Shown here: positions 1-11,332 of the stretch, piece by piece
Layout of the letters: every line of letters begins with the position of its first letter
Position numbering within the stretch: position 1 is the stretch's first letter
Source: Lepiota brunneoincarnata
Taxonomy: Eukaryota > Basidiomycota > Agaricomycetes > Agaricales > Agaricaceae
DNA length: 64,000 nt
Assembly: GCA_023014365.1 (NCBI GenBank)
Contig: JAEBUN010000078.1
Location: 1-64,000 of the forward strand
Reading direction: 5' to 3'
Made by a program: the position numbers and the translations under genes
Notes under the pieces: generated by a model
Told to the model about the DNA's origin: nothing
Database searches by the model: none
The model's input: the letters and a program-made list of their open reading frames with translations, nothing else

Positions 1-449
1 CGTCATGTTAGGAGAAGTGTATCATCACACTACACAAGTGGACAAACCTCTGCAAATCAGAGCATAGCCAATGGCAACAGCGGAATTGTACCTAGCATGC
101 GGGCACTCAAGTACCCTGTACTCAGGCGCCAGGCTGCGCGTCCACTCTCCAAGCGTGTTTCACTTCCTCCGTATCCCGGACAAATACTACAATAGCGACC
201 AAAGATCTGCGATTCCTACAGTGGGGTGGGTATGTATTAATCCATCGTCACCTGATAGCTCGCCGGGTCTGAAGCCCAAGGTCCTGTCACACGAATGTCT
301 GTCTGAACAGTGCTGGTGCATGACTTTGTTCCCCTTCAAGGCCATTGGTAGGTACTAGGCCAGTACCGGCGATGGATTTCATAGATGCATCAACTTTGGA
401 GCTCATTATGGATGGACCAGAAGACAGTACGTGGGTGTATTTCCAAGGT
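1..449. other. No gene seen
   Basis: Only short unsupported open frames lie here. I see no splice-consistent coding frame, RNA gene or obvious repeat before the upstream module that begins near 450. Confidence 0.5.
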
Positions 450-800
450 GCGGTGTTTTGTTGACACTTCTAGCGCCCGGGCTCTCCGAGTGGCGGTATC
501 CGGGGAAAGTTTGCAACCGTCGATGTGGATAGGCGCGTCCTTCGCTCGGGTCGCTAGGACAGAGCACCTCGAGCTTCGGCTCCAGGGCTAGTGATATCTT
601 GAACCTCAATCGGAGGTCCCTTGGTAAAAGTCGTGTACGTAGTGGTCGTTAGGGTATGCGACTGCGTGAACATCAACTCGCGTACGGTCTCCACATCAAA
701 CATCAAAGGGGCGTGCCCGGGCATCATAAATAAAGTGTTGGCAAGTGGACTGATAGGCTCGTATTCTCACCCCCAGGGCCGAGATATTTCAGCATCCATA
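450..800 (+). repeat. Upstream module, copy 1 of 3
   Basis: This stretch resembles 3310-3620 and 6545-6830 over several hundred bases. Shared blocks include 'gtacgtagtggtcgttaggg' near 630, a 'cacttctagcgcccgg' block near 465 and an 'aacatcaac' block near 670. Each copy lies ahead of a copy of the same membrane gene, so the module probably contains that family's promoter. It was most likely copied together with the gene. Confidence 0.7.
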
Positions 801-919
801 TAATATCCCCTCTGCAGAATCTCATCTCCGGTCGTCCCTCACCTCTTGTTTGCCAGGGAAGATTACTGCTCCTCCACAGTCCCGTAACCATCAAGCAATA
901 CAGACTACATGGCATTGGG

Positions 920-1877
920 ATGCATTTTTTGTGCGTCGCATATGGCATTCTGGTCCTACTAGGATGCGCATGTATCAATCTGCTCCGCAAACAGGAGGGT
1001 AGAAACCCGTGTGTAAATAAGGTATTGAGGGTGTATGTTGTGCTCGTGATCATTGCTGCGACTATTGCGGAAGTTATGGATATCAGGGTGACTATTAATG
1101 GCGTCCTGGATGCTTCCTGTGGCTCAGATTATCTCCAACCACCGAACCCATATATAGGGCATATCGACATAGTCTTTCTCATAATCAATTTAATGACCGA
1201 TGGTCTTCTTGTGGGTGTCACCTTCTTGTAGCCAGCTGTACCTCACGTCGCTGCCATCTAGGTTTGGAGATGTTATGCCGTTACCAAGAGCCTAGGAAGC
1301 AGGACCCGGTCTGCGTTGTGGCTTGTCCCACTATCAGTCTATGTAGGGATGATAGGTAAGCCTTTGAAGTAACCACACCATGAGAGAGACATGAACATTT
1401 CTCGCAGTCACGGGGATAACCCTAACTATCGTTTTCATCAGGTCGAGTAAACGTGGCGGGACCGGCGATATTCTAATTCTCGTTCAATTCGGCATTTCGG
1501 CATTTCTTAATACTCTTATTGCCCTAAGCATCATTACCCTCATCCTGCAGCATCGCCGGATGGTGTCTAAGGCCTTTGGAAAGCACAATCCGCTTCCATA
1601 TCTCAACATCTTAACGGTTCTGGTGGAGTCGGCTGCCCTAATTCTTGCCGTTGATGTTTTTGCGATTATCACCATCCCTCTGACTCCTGTGGGAAACATC
1701 GCATTCCAGCTCTGGGTGCACTCACAGGTAAGCAACAGACTACTTCGAGAGCCGTGGAAGGATATAACTGTGTTTCAGCCCATAGCCTCCCTGATGATTA
1801 TATTTCGGGTTGCGCGTAATGCCGACTATTTCAGCAACAAGGTGGAGACTACAGTGGACGTGTCAAGTTCTCCGTGA
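920..1877 (+). pseudogene. Multi-pass membrane protein paralog 1, 5' end damaged
   Basis: Four exons fit paralog 2 (7277-8310): 920-1210, 1262-1355, 1408-1727 and 1779-1877. Exons 2 and 3 have the same lengths (94 and 320 bases) as in paralog 2. The product, 267 residues from ATG 920, has several hydrophobic segments and the shared blocks 'LQPPNPYIGHIDIVFLIIN' and 'PLPYLN'. The ATG matching the start of paralog 2 is gone, and one base is missing just after 920 relative to paralog 2, so the original N-terminus is out of frame. The first donor is GTGGGT where paralog 2 has GTAAGT. The rest is open, so translation from 920 of a protein lacking its first membrane segment is possible. The biochemical function of this fungal family is unknown to me. 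Confidence 0.6.
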
Positions 1878-3309
1878 TCCGCCCCAACCTCGTTTGCATC
1901 ATCGGGTACAGTTGAAATCGGTTGAAATCATCAGATAAGATCAATCGTGGGGGGACTTTTCAACAAAGACGTAACCGTTGCGCTTTTGCATATTCCGCAT
2001 GCGCCACAGCTCACAGAAATTCAGCAACGGGTGCTCGTGGTTTCTGTGATGTCTCTGTTCATTTCAGACACTATATCGGGTTGTAAGCTCGCACCGGATA
2101 GCTTAATCCATTCGATCACTCGGCATTGAAGGCATTTTGGTTTGGTGTAATTATTCTCCGCCAAGAGGTCATTGAAACCCGTAGTAGGAGCTTATATACA
2201 ATAGATGCCACCATGGTTCTACGCCCAAGGCCATAGTAACTGAATTGGCTCTGTTACAGCTGCTGGGACCCATTTAGAGCGGGTTATGGCACGCGTTACG
2301 AGCACGAGGCGATCGGGGGGATATGATACTAACATGTCAATCAATGCCCGTAGCGGCGGTTCCACACTACCCGAATCCTTTGGTGATTTGGAAGCCGTTC
2401 GAGGGGCACCTGTACCCGTCCCTGAGGTCGATGGATCTTGTTGTCGCCATGCTTCGACCTGGGATATTTCTTGATAAGCATTAATTTCGTCCACCAGCTT
2501 TGCCGATATGTCAAGTACTCAGTTTTCAGCTCCAGCTATCCCTCCTTTGTAATTGTTCTAAAATTAAATTTACGTGCTTCGTGCATTGCTTCCAACGTTT
2601 GATTAGATTCCTTTCCTTGGGAGCCCGGAACCAAGATCAGTGTTTCAAAGGATGTTCACAGTCCGTAGGATGCGTGAATGTGACCAAAGCGGAGTCTTTA
2701 CACGAGGGCCGCGCATCGGGTTTATCGTTGTGATGCGTTGGAAATGAAATCCCCTGCGCATGTGTAAGTGGATCTGCAGAGAAAGCCGAGGAACTGTATC
2801 ATACCAGCATAAAACCTGTACCTAGGAGGGAGGTTTTTCTATCTCACTGTCACTTTCGACTGGGCTTAGGGGAGGATGGATTCTGGAACATTCGACATCT
2901 AACGTACATGCATTCCACTCGGCCTTTCTTCTCATAACCAATCCTTTCCGCTTTCGGCCTACTTCATACCCTCCACCAACTTCCTTCTGCTTCCCAAACA
3001 TCGGTACGATCTTATCAGAATGCAACAGTAACCGAACATTGACATATTACGAGGCGATACATGTGCTTTATGGTGCCCATTTGGAGACGGACACATCATA
3101 TTGGTATTTGTCAGACAAAGGCAACATGGTTGTTTTTCTTTGTTCTCAATATCTGTGCCTTGTACTCACGAATCCACATCTCTTCCCAGGTGCCCACCTC
3201 TGGCTACTTCCTCACTGTTTAAGCACAACCATATCTGTGTACATTGTTACTCCCCACAGCTTCTACAATACATATTTCCTGCCAGACATGGAACGAAGGA
3301 TAGGGTGGC
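1878..3309. other. Intergenic, no gene seen
   Basis: I found no convincing coding frame. Part of 3185-3290, with 'cccacagcttctacaataca', recurs at 7140-7190 upstream of membrane paralog 2, so this tail belongs to the duplicated flank. The remainder shows no recognisable element. Confidence 0.45.
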
Positions 3310-3620
3310 ATCTGGGTCAAACCGCGACAGAGACTACGGATGGGTGCCTTCTTTACTTGGATCGCTAGCCGCTTCGAACTATGGTTCTGGGTTAGCAATG
3401 CCTTGACTTTCGATTGGAGGTGCTTTGACACAAGCGCCCGTGTACGTAGTGGTAGTTAGGCGTTAAGATATATACGACTCTGCGAACATACATAAACCCG
3501 CCTACGTTCCCTACGTCAAACGCCAGCGGGGCCTGGCATGGAAGCCCCCTGGGATTTGACAGGAATATAAATAAATAAACGTTGGCAAGCAGACTGACTG
3601 ACACATTCTCGCTCCCACGT
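3310..3620 (+). repeat. Upstream module, copy 2 of 3
   Basis: Related to 450-800 and 6545-6830, with the shared blocks 'tctttacttgga', 'gtacgtagtgg' and 'acgtcaaacg'. It runs directly into the gene stub at 3698. Confidence 0.7.
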
Positions 3621-3697
3621 ACCACAAGATATTTCAATATTCACAAAATATCTCCATCGCTGAACTTCACCACTGTTTGTGGTCATCCTCTTTGCCC

Positions 3698-3805
3698 ATG
3701 GATTACTGCTCCTCTATAGCTCCGTACACTATCAAGGAGATAAAGACCACGTGGTTGTTGGGATGTACAGACTGTTGGGAATGCAATTGGCAGCCCCATA
3801 GTTAA
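3698..3805 (+). pseudogene. Stub of membrane-protein gene, first ~22 codons only
   Basis: From ATG 3698 the reading matches the N-terminus of paralog 2 (7277): both begin with an acidic or Asn residue, then YCSS, followed by a Lys-rich stretch and a 'LLGC' motif. After about 22 codons the match ends, and the frame closes at 3803-3805 after 35 codons. With the related upstream module this is the 5' remnant of a third tandem gene copy cut off inside exon 1. Confidence 0.65.
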
Positions 3806-3904
3806 GCTGACTGAGCAAGGACGATCACAGTAGACAGGCACACCGTAATGCACAAATAGATTCTCATGCAAAGTCAATATCCCGCCGAAATGCTATTACG
3901 ATGT

Positions 3905-4210
3905 GATTTTATACTTGCCTCCACCCCTGTTAATTGAAGGGGATTCTCTTGGAGGCCCTCGTATAGTGTGCGGTATGAGTGGGTTATGGTGTTCTTGGGA
4001 AGACTCCAGTATCGGTTTCAATGCTCTAGAATAGGGATATGGAGCGGGACCGGAGAGATGGCGGCGCGCCCGTGGAGTAAGAAATGCCTCGGACAAGTCC
4101 CCAGAGCCTGCCGACGGAGACTAGGCCAGAAGATCAATATAATTTCCACCCCGAGGGCTCCCGGGCTACAGATGGGACGGCTATTCGGCAAGCCAGTGGT
4201 AGAGGGGCAA
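3905..4210 (+). repeat. Dispersed ~300-base repeat, copy 1 (direct)
   Basis: This segment is clearly similar, roughly four bases in five by eye, to the reverse complement of 14350-14655. Shared blocks include 'ccctgttaat', 'cctcgtatagtgt', 'gttcttgggaagactcc' and 'gagcctgccgac'. No open frame is conserved between the copies, so it looks like a non-coding dispersed repeat. It lies upstream of synthase copy 1, as its partner lies upstream of synthase copy 2. Confidence 0.75.
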
Positions 4211-5113
4211 TCAAAAGCTCAGGGGATGGACGTAGGACATGTGGAATGCTCGAACTCCCGGAATTTTAGGCTCAGATTGTATTTTAAATAGCGATAAAAA
4301 GTTGATCCATCTCACGATGTGTGATCAGTACTCCACTCTCCACATCTCGGAGCCCGTGTGCCCAGCCTGCACGGAATGATGTAAATATGCAGTGGCTCCT
4401 AAGAGTCGTAGAGCCAAGTATCCCTGTTTAGACTGTTCTGGGTGCCGCATGTAACAACGAGGAGCACAAATAGGTCACTGCTGTCACCAGCCAAAAAAGC
4501 GTCATCAACATTTTGAATTAGCTGGTTAAGTGCATCTTGTCCAGTCGTACCAACCGAGCGCATGGGTTGTACGGGTCAAAATTATTCAAGTAGGCTCATT
4601 GGGCCGTCTCGTTGGTGATTTCTCACTACCGGCTGTGCTTCTACGGCACTACCCGGCCAACTTCTTTCCCGTATCTAGTTGCTTCGGCCTCTAGAGGAAG
4701 CGGGGCCGGAGCTCTCCGGCTAACCCTGTGACCGGCGTTTGTCTTGAATTAATATGCGGTCAAGCTAAAACGTACAGCTTCTTCACATCTGCGGTTGTTA
4801 GCACGAAGTACACGAACATGAGAGGAGTCCCAGACAACAGTGGAATTGGCAGCACCCACTACATTTTCACCCTCTAGGGTTCTTCGCTCATTGCGAATTC
4901 TTAGTATCAAGGATTCGGCGTTCAAGATTCATATTTTAAACATGAAGCTGATCACACATGCTGGGGTAAGGCAGGGTTGTCGGGCATGATCGTGGAGTCA
5001 GAGGGCTGGCATCCGGCTCTGTCGCTCTCGAATGCACTGCAGTGGAGTCTCTCCAAACAACATTCCTGCTGCCTCGACCATCGGACAAACGATTCCTTCC
5101 GAGGATTGACTCG
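4211..5113. other. Intergenic between repeat and synthase promoter
   Basis: No gene is visible. From about 4990 onward the sequence resembles the upstream regions of the other two synthase copies (minus strand, near 13620-13420 and 28240-28010). Confidence 0.5.
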
Positions 5114-5120
5114 TATAAAA
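5114..5120 (+). promoter_or_regulatory. TATA box of synthase copy 1
   Basis: TATAAAA lies about 100 bases before the first in-frame ATG (5217) and 170 before the chosen start (5284). Related copies of this promoter, with a comparable AT-rich box, lie upstream of the two minus-strand synthase copies, so it belongs to the duplicated unit. Confidence 0.6.
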
Positions 5121-5283
5121 AGGCACCCTAGACCCAACTCAACAGTAGCCAGCACCGTACTCCTTCACATTAGACTTTTCACCTCATTTCTATTAGATCA
5201 CTAGACATGTCCTCCCACAAGGTGAATATTCCTCTCCGATTGTCTGCTGCCATTTCTCAACCGCGTCGTAGAATATCACTACC

Positions 5284-6292
5284 ATGCCTCCTGCAGATAT
5301 AAAGCAGATAAGGGACATCTTGACCGAGTTCCTGCAGCAGTGCGATATCGCATACCCAAACGACGTATGCCTGGATCATACTTTCAACGCGGCTTGTTAC
5401 GCTGAAGCTTCGAGGCGAGGTTTTGACCTGGAGCTCTTGAAGAAACCTCTGGACGTAGGAATCGCGATTGGGGATACCGGTTATCGACACTTGGAGAATC
5501 ATTCCGCCAGAGTATTCATTGCACTCTGGACAAGTCTCCTGACCCACATCGATGATTACTATGAGACCTACCGCGATGGACTAGAAGAGTTTTTTGATCG
5601 TTTTATCTGCCAGCAACCCCAACGCTACAAGGTTCTCGACGACGTCGTGCTTATGATTCGCGAAATCCCCGATTATTGGGAAGTCATCTCGTCGAACCTG
5701 ATCATCATGTCGGAGATCGACTTCCTCACATCATCAATGATGGACAGCGCTCTGGATGGCATGAAGGTGTGTAATCCACTTGGGAACTTCGAGACTTTGT
5801 TTTACAAATATGTTTTCAAAGGTCCAACCGTCGATGGCCCCAGGATACCCCCTGTTCATGCGGAGTATGAGTGGGATCTCGCGGGCATATGCTGTTATGG
5901 TCTTTCCTCCCGACTTGAATCTGAAGGAATGGATACAAGTGGTTCCTGATTTTATGCACTACATTAATTATACAAAGTGAGCGAGCCTCCCACATATGTT
6001 TAGCCCTATTGTTTAACTCACATACCGTTCCAGCGACCTTCTATCATTCTTCAAGGAAGAACTTGCGGGAGAAACGCTCAACTTTATCTCTCTAAGCGCG
6101 AGCTCACATGGGATTTCGAAGGTTGAAGCACTGAAGAAGCTCGCAGATGAAACTGCGCAGGCTTACAACCGTGGTGCGAGTCTGCTCCAAAGTTGTCCTA
6201 GAGCTTTCGAGGCCTACAGAGCATTTGCCGTCGGATATGTTGGGTTTCATGCACTGTCCGTACGGTATAAATTGGATCAGCTACAACTGTAA
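5284..6292 (+). pseudogene. Trichodiene-synthase-like sesquiterpene synthase, copy 1 (one frameshift)
   Basis: Two exons, 5284-5976 and 6034-6292, encode about 316 residues of a class I terpene cyclase of the trichodiene synthase type; the family ionises and cyclises farnesyl diphosphate with Mg2+. The Asp-rich motif DDYYE is at residues 90-94. The second metal site, reading NDLLSFFKE, is formed across the splice junction, which supports the intron (GTGAGC...CAG). Near 5883-5885 the sequence has one more G than copy 2, and this shifts the frame 75 bases before the end of exon 1, upstream of the second metal site. Everything else is well preserved, so either the gene was lost recently or the extra base is an assembly error. 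An alternative upstream ATG is at 5217. The product of the enzyme cannot be told from sequence. Confidence 0.75.
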
Positions 6293-6544
6293 ATGTATTA
6301 TTAATCAAAGTTTAACTTATCGGCATTAAAGCATCCTACATCACTTGCAATTTATAATTCATATCTTATTTTATCCGGACCCCTCACAGCACAAGAAGTC
6401 CAGGGTCCTCTATACGAATATCGAAATAAAGGCTGATGCTAGGATATGTTCCCTTTCGTGGCAGTTGTAAGGTACCACGGAGCGCCAGTACTGATCTTCT
6501 GCGCCACAATACAATAGGTGGCGGAGTGGGCCTTTTTAAAAGGT
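6293..6544. other. 3' flank of synthase copy 1
   Basis: AT-rich sequence with no coding signal, probably the 3' untranslated region and spacer before the next duplicated module. Confidence 0.4.
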
Positions 6545-6830
6545 ACAGCGTTCCTTGGCACTTCTAGCACCCGGTCTCTCCATGCGGTGGCGTCTGGGGA
6601 AAAGTTAAAAGTGCAACCACCGACTGCAGACGGGTGCGGTCTTTACTTGGACCACTAGGCCAAAAGACTTCAAGCTTCGGTTCTAGGTTAGCAATGCCTC
6701 GAATTTCAATCGGAGGCGCTTAAAATAAGCGCCCATGTACGTAGTGGTCGTTAGGGTATATACGACTCCGTGAATGTCAACCTGCCTACGTCCCCCACGT
6801 CAAACGTCTGTGGGGCCTGGCCGAACAATG
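6545..6830 (+). repeat. Upstream module, copy 3 of 3
   Basis: Related to 450-800 and 3310-3620 and placed upstream of the best-preserved membrane gene. At about 6826-7110 this copy carries roughly 285 bases that copy 2 lacks: copy 2 reads 'ggggcctggcatggaagccc' without a break. A later insertion, or a deletion from copy 2, would explain this. Confidence 0.7.
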
Positions 6831-7276
6831 TGTGAGCCTACAGCCGAACGTAAAATAGCAACGGAGTAGAGTGGTGTAATTGTCACAGCGGATGCGACCC
6901 TCTCCGTCTGACACTCCTCACTCCGCCGTTGCTACTGGCTGGCGCAGTGTTCCTTTCGCACTTCACCCCGCTCACCCAATCATTTGCACCGTTTCCGTGC
7001 AGCCCCGTTGCTTCAATCCTAGGGCCTGGAAACAACGTCACGGGCGTACCCTGCCGCTCATCACAGCTTTTCTCAATCCCTGGCTGCACCATCCTGCCGG
7101 ATAGGGAAGCCCCCTGGGCTCTTGCCCACCTCTAGCTGCTCCCCACAGCTTCTACAATACATATTTCCTGCCAGATGTGGAACAAAGGACAAAGATGACA
7201 GGAACAAGATATTTTAATACCCATAAAATGTCTCCATCACTAAACTCAACACCATTTATGCTCGTGCTCTTCGCTC

Positions 7277-8310
7277 ATGAATTACTGCTCCTCCACAGCC
7301 CCGCATACCGTCAAGGAGGTAAAAACCAGTTTGCTATTGGGATGCATCTTTTGTGGTATCGCATATGGCATTCTGATCCTACTGGGATGCACATGTATCA
7401 ATCTGCTGCGCAAACAGAATGATAGAAACCCTCGGTTAAACAAGGCACTGAGGGTTTATGTTGTGCTCGTCATCATCGTTGGGACTATTGCAGAAGCTAT
7501 GGATATCAGGGTGACCATTAATGGCGTCCCGGATGTTTCCTGTGGCTCGGACTATCTTCAACCACCGAACCCGTATATAGGACATATCGACATCGTCTTT
7601 CTCATAATCAATCTATTGACCGATGGCCTTCTTGTAAGTACTATTTCCTTGTAGCCAGAGGTTGTACCTGACATCACTCACGTAGGTCTGGAGGTGTTAC
7701 GCCATTACCAGGAGCCATGGAGGCGGGGCCCGGGCTGCACTGTGGCTTGTCCCACTATCAATCTACGTGGCGACGATAGGTAAGCCTTTGAAGCATCGGA
7801 TGATGAAAGATATATGAACATTTCACAGTCACGGGCATAGCTTTCGCTATCCTTTTCATTAGATCGAGTGAACTTGGCGGAACCGTCGCCATTCTAATTC
7901 TCGTTCAGTTCTGCATTTCGGCATTTCTCAATGTTGTTATTACTCTAAGCATCATCACCGTCATCATACAGCATCGACGCATGGTATCTAGAGCATTTGG
8001 CAGGCAGAACCCGCTCCCATATCTCAACGTCTTAACAGTTTTGGTGGAGTCTGCCACCCTAATTATCGCCGTTGATATTTTTGCGATTATCACCATCCCT
8101 CTTTTTCCTCTGGGAAATATCTCATTTCAGCTCTGGATCCACTCACAGGTAAGCCGCAGATTACTTTCCATACTGTCCCAGTGATTTGATGTGATTTAAC
8201 TTCAGCCTATTGCCTCCCTGATGATCATATATCAGGTTGCACGTAATGCAGATTATTCTTCACAATGGACCGAGATCCGTCGGAACCCTGTTAATTACAT
8301 AGCTCCCTGA
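7277..8310 (+). CDS. Multi-pass membrane protein paralog 2 (best preserved)
   Basis: Four exons (7277-7633, 7686-7779, 7829-8148, 8206-8310) give 291 residues with all junctions in phase and canonical GTAAG donors. The protein has about six or seven hydrophobic segments: one near the N-terminus ending in 'LLGCTCINLLRK', one around 'RVYVVLVII', one at 'HIDIVFLIINLLTDG', a Trp-Arg-Cys loop opening exon 2, and three more in exon 3. It resembles the large family of uncharacterised multi-pass proteins common in Agaricomycetes. No enzyme or transporter motif is visible. The paralogs at 920 and 56624 share the exon layout. No signal peptide cleavage site is evident; the start is the first ATG and is supported by the stub at 3698. 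Confidence 0.75.
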
Positions 8311-8982
8311 TCACAACACATTTCAAGGATTATACTACATATAGGGGTTGCGCGGGTTTTTTTCAATTATAATGGGATGGCGGCGGCTGCTCCTCCGAGT
8401 TTCTTGGCTTCGTTCGCTAATCGAGCGCGGTCGCAACCAATTAAAGTCATTAGATAAGATCCACGGTACTTATCCTCATGCTCCTGCACATTCCGCATAC
8501 GTCAGTCAATGGTAAGTTGGCGGCGGACGCATTGCGACATTTTTCTCCATTTCAGACACTCGCTCCCACTGTGCGCCTGTATCTCTTCTTGACCCGTTCG
8601 ATCGCTCAGTATATAGGGAACTTAATTTAATTTTAATTACGCGTCATAATGGTCATCGGAAACGGTGGTACGAGCCGGGGTGACTCTCTACGCAGCCGCT
8701 GGCCACCTTGTAGAATGGGGTCATGATGAAAGTATACTCATCAGGATATAGCATAACACCAACCTACCATACGACTCACGTCCAACTCACAACGGGGGAT
8801 TTCAGGTTCTCTGACGCAACAACGGCCGCCTCGAATATTGGACCCAGCCGCATCGGAAAGATAACAGTCATGTCACAACGTCTATACATATTTCACATCA
8901 ATCGTAGCGATCATCATGCGTCCAAACAAGGCCTCATCGCATCCCAGACCCGGCTCATTCACTCCACACCCGATAGGAAGAC
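8311..8982. other. Intergenic, no gene seen
   Basis: A short frame at 8723-8986 has no family resemblance or splice support. It lies at the 3' end of the minus-strand hydrophobin, so I regard it as chance. Confidence 0.45.
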
Positions 8983-9497
8983 TTAGAGGTTGAGGTTGAT
9001 GGGGGTACAACCAAGGGCGACGGCGCCGTCTTTCCGAATCGTCAGCACCCAGAGTTTGATTGATCTGGAAAAAAGAACAAAACTTACTGAATTGGTTTTT
9101 CTTGCAGCAAACAGGGGTGGCATTGCTGTGGAAAGCGGGTTAGAGAGGAGGCCAGCCTAGATTGTATCTCATTTACCAGTTAGAACCAGCGCCAATGGCA
9201 ATGACACTGATCGGGTTGCAGGTGAGACCAACGAGGCCCTGGACGGCTCCGATGGGAATGTTAAGGGCACCGACTGCGTTTTGGACCTCAGATGATTTGG
9301 CATCCTGAACGGATTTGCCTAAGGGAGTGTGATTCAGAGTCGTCGCAGAGGGGCGAAGGATAGACAATGAACATACAGCATTGAAGAGTGCCGACGTTGC
9401 ACTTGTTGGTAGTGCTACCGGCTGGCTCGTCACCAGGTGTGGGGACAGCAGAGACGAGGGCAGCAGCGGCGATGAAGACAGCGAGCTTGGAGTACAT
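8983..9497 (-). CDS. Class I hydrophobin
   Basis: Four exons on the minus strand (9497-9377, 9318-9177, 9125-9088, 9029-8983) give a 115-residue secreted protein. A signal peptide (MYSKLAVFIAAAALVSAVP) is followed by the eight-cysteine hydrophobin pattern C-x6-CC-x32-C-x14-C-x5-CC-x12-C and a short tail 'TPINLNL'. That spacing and the hydrophobic central loop fit class I. Such proteins self-assemble at air-water interfaces and coat hyphae and spores. The intron inside the first CC pair and the two later introns recur at identical exon lengths (142, 38 and 47 bases) in the hydrophobin at 16638, so the two are paralogs. A TATA-like box lies upstream near 9585-9591. Confidence 0.93.
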
Positions 9498-9591
9498 GGT
9501 GATTTGAATGGTGAGAGAGGTAGGTTGTCTGGAAAGCTGAGTGATTGTTTTCAACTGGAGAGTCTACGGTTGAAAATTGGCACCTTTTATA

Positions 9592-10388
9592 ACCTTTGGA
9601 TCGGCGGGGAAACGCGGAAGCGAACGAAAGGCTTTCCGTATGCGAAAGGTCCTAGCGGAACCCCACCGCCGCACGGATAATGCGTGGGCGGAGATGTTTG
9701 CTCATTTCGGACTTCTAGGGTGACTTCAGCCTGGTTGCGGCGCGCTTGGGTGGAAGACAAGTACAGGATTTACGATAGCTCTTGGGCAAAGGAAACACGG
9801 CTAATGCATAATAGGAGCATATTACCATATATTGTCCTACGCTCTTATACAAAGGCGTTATTCTTGGCTTGCGACTGGAGGCGGCGCGTTCAGCGTCTGT
9901 TCCAAACGCCAGGATAATATGTCCGTCTCCAACGGGCACCCTGAAGCACATATATTACCTCGCTTCCGACATGTACCAATTGTAGTGTATCCCTCAAAGC
10001 TATACTGATAAAACGTGTGTAATCTTACTCGCCAGCCTTTGGTCGGTGGAGTGCTAAGTGTGCTAAGTACCTAAGCATTTCTAACACTCCATATGACGTG
10101 AGTCCTGTGGACTGGGTCTTGAGCTGTCGATAAAGCTGTTCCTCGGCATCAAGGTTGACGTGTGTGAGCCTCGTTGTCTAGAAACAATGTGCAGGAGGGT
10201 TAGCCTCTTCGGTTTTTGAACGGAGAAGAGGGCGAAAAACAGCCACTTAGATGCTTAGATCGGAGTGGGGTTAAGGACTTCCGAGCGCTAGAAAAGAAAC
10301 ATTTCACTATTATGACACAAGAATAACAGCATTATCAAGTTTACGATACGGTTAGGACGGAAATAGCCTAGGAAGGGAGAAATGATGT
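9592..10388. other. Intergenic, no gene seen
   Basis: I see no coding frame, RNA gene or clear repeat between the hydrophobin promoter and the uncertain frame at 10389. Confidence 0.4.
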
Positions 10389-10874
10389 TCAGTGGGATAT
10401 CTGTATAATGATCTGCTGGCCCGGAATGCCCAAGAAGTGAGAAGAATCGTCTTGAGCAGTGACGATGATGAAGCCACCACAGGAAATCTCCTTAGTATGA
10501 ATATTCTCGTTTGGTTGAGTGGAATTGAGGGCATTGCTCAGACCGATAGCCCCGGTTGACTTCTGGCCTGATGGGCGGGACAACCCTTTTGTTACTGAAG
10601 ACTTGCAGGTGCAGCTGTACACCATCCGAGCTATGTTGCCTTTGTTAATACGGCTGAGAGGCAGGGAATGCCTACAACATTTGAGCAATGGGCGCAGCCG
10701 GCAGAATGAATTGACGTACTTGAACGACAACTTCACAAGCTTCCGAAGGTCGTTCGTAACGAGTTTGGCGCGTCGAACATTGTCGATTTGCTCGCATCGC
10801 ACAATAGAATGACGCCCAGAAAAGTTGCACAAAGGAGCCTCCGACGAGGCAGCCTTCGCAGCCGAGTACAACAA
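10389..10874 (-). CDS. Uncertain open frame, 161 residues
   Basis: A continuous minus-strand frame begins MLYSAAKAASS and contains no domain I recognise. The plus strand is also open over 10519-10812, so one of the two is likely a shadow and I cannot tell which. There are no visible introns. It may be a chance frame or a remnant of a mobile element. Confidence 0.2.
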   Translation of the reverse strand: MLYSAAKAASSEAPLCNFSGRHSIVRCEQIDNVRRAKLVTNDLRKLVKLSFKYVNSFCRLRPLLKCCRHSLPLSRINKGNIARMVYSCTCKSSVTKGLSRPSGQKSTGAIGLSNALNSTQPNENIHTKEISCGGFIIVTAQDDSSHFLGIPGQQIIIQISH

Positions 10875-10933
10875 AGGTGCTCCCTGATATTCTAAGATGT
10901 CAGGGCGCGTGGGTATCTTGCAAGACTGAAAGT

Positions 10934-11332
10934 TCAGACAATGCGGATCAGCACGAACTCCTTGGGGAAAGGCCGCGCGCCTACAGTTTTCGGTGCTAGT
11001 AGGACCCCATTTAGAGGGCCTTGACTAGTGTTTCGTGCCCGCTTATGCTCTTTCCCTCCTGACCCATTGCTGGTATGTTCGGCGTTGCGTTTGGCAGGTA
11101 TATTGAATTGCTGATCCGTCAAGGCAGTAGAGATGCTCGATAGCGGGGCTTTCGCGTCGGCTCTCTTTTGGTTTCGAATCCTGAATTTTTCGCGGCATCG
11201 CAAGCAGGTTTTGAAGCGATCCATTAGAGGAACATCAGGCTTTCGGCAGTGTGAGCATTGCCGGTATTGGATGGATTCGCAGGTAGTCTCATCCTTCCTG
11301 ACATGTATGTTGTTGTCGACGAGAGGGTCCAT
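10934..11332 (-). CDS. Small protein with a Cys-pair zinc-binding motif
   Basis: This single-exon frame of 132 residues starts at ATG 11332; an upstream extension to 11425 is open but less protein-like. Two cysteine pairs, 'CSHCRKPDV' and 'FKTCLRCREKFR', separated by about 14 residues, form a likely zinc-binding module. A basic, Ser-rich tail with a nuclear-localisation-like 'KEHKRAR' follows. Short fungal proteins with this Cys-pair layout next to a basic stretch are common and mostly uncharacterised. I infer a nuclear, nucleic-acid-binding role but cannot name the gene. Confidence 0.5.
   Translation of the reverse strand: MDPLVDNNIHVRKDETTCESIQYRQCSHCRKPDVPLMDRFKTCLRCREKFRIRNQKRADAKAPLSSISTALTDQQFNIPAKRNAEHTSNGSGGKEHKRARNTSQGPLNGVLLAPKTVGARPFPKEFVLIRIV

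Noticed and set aside
4984..5204. Plus-strand frame just upstream of synthase copy 1, with similar frames upstream of copies 2 and 3
   Set aside because: The similarity reflects duplicated promoter DNA. The frames are on either side of a TATA box and change start and length between copies.
10519..10812. Plus-strand frame opposite the uncertain minus-strand frame at 10389-10874
   Set aside because: Both strands are open, neither resembles a known protein, and I could not choose between them, so only the longer one is listed at low confidence.
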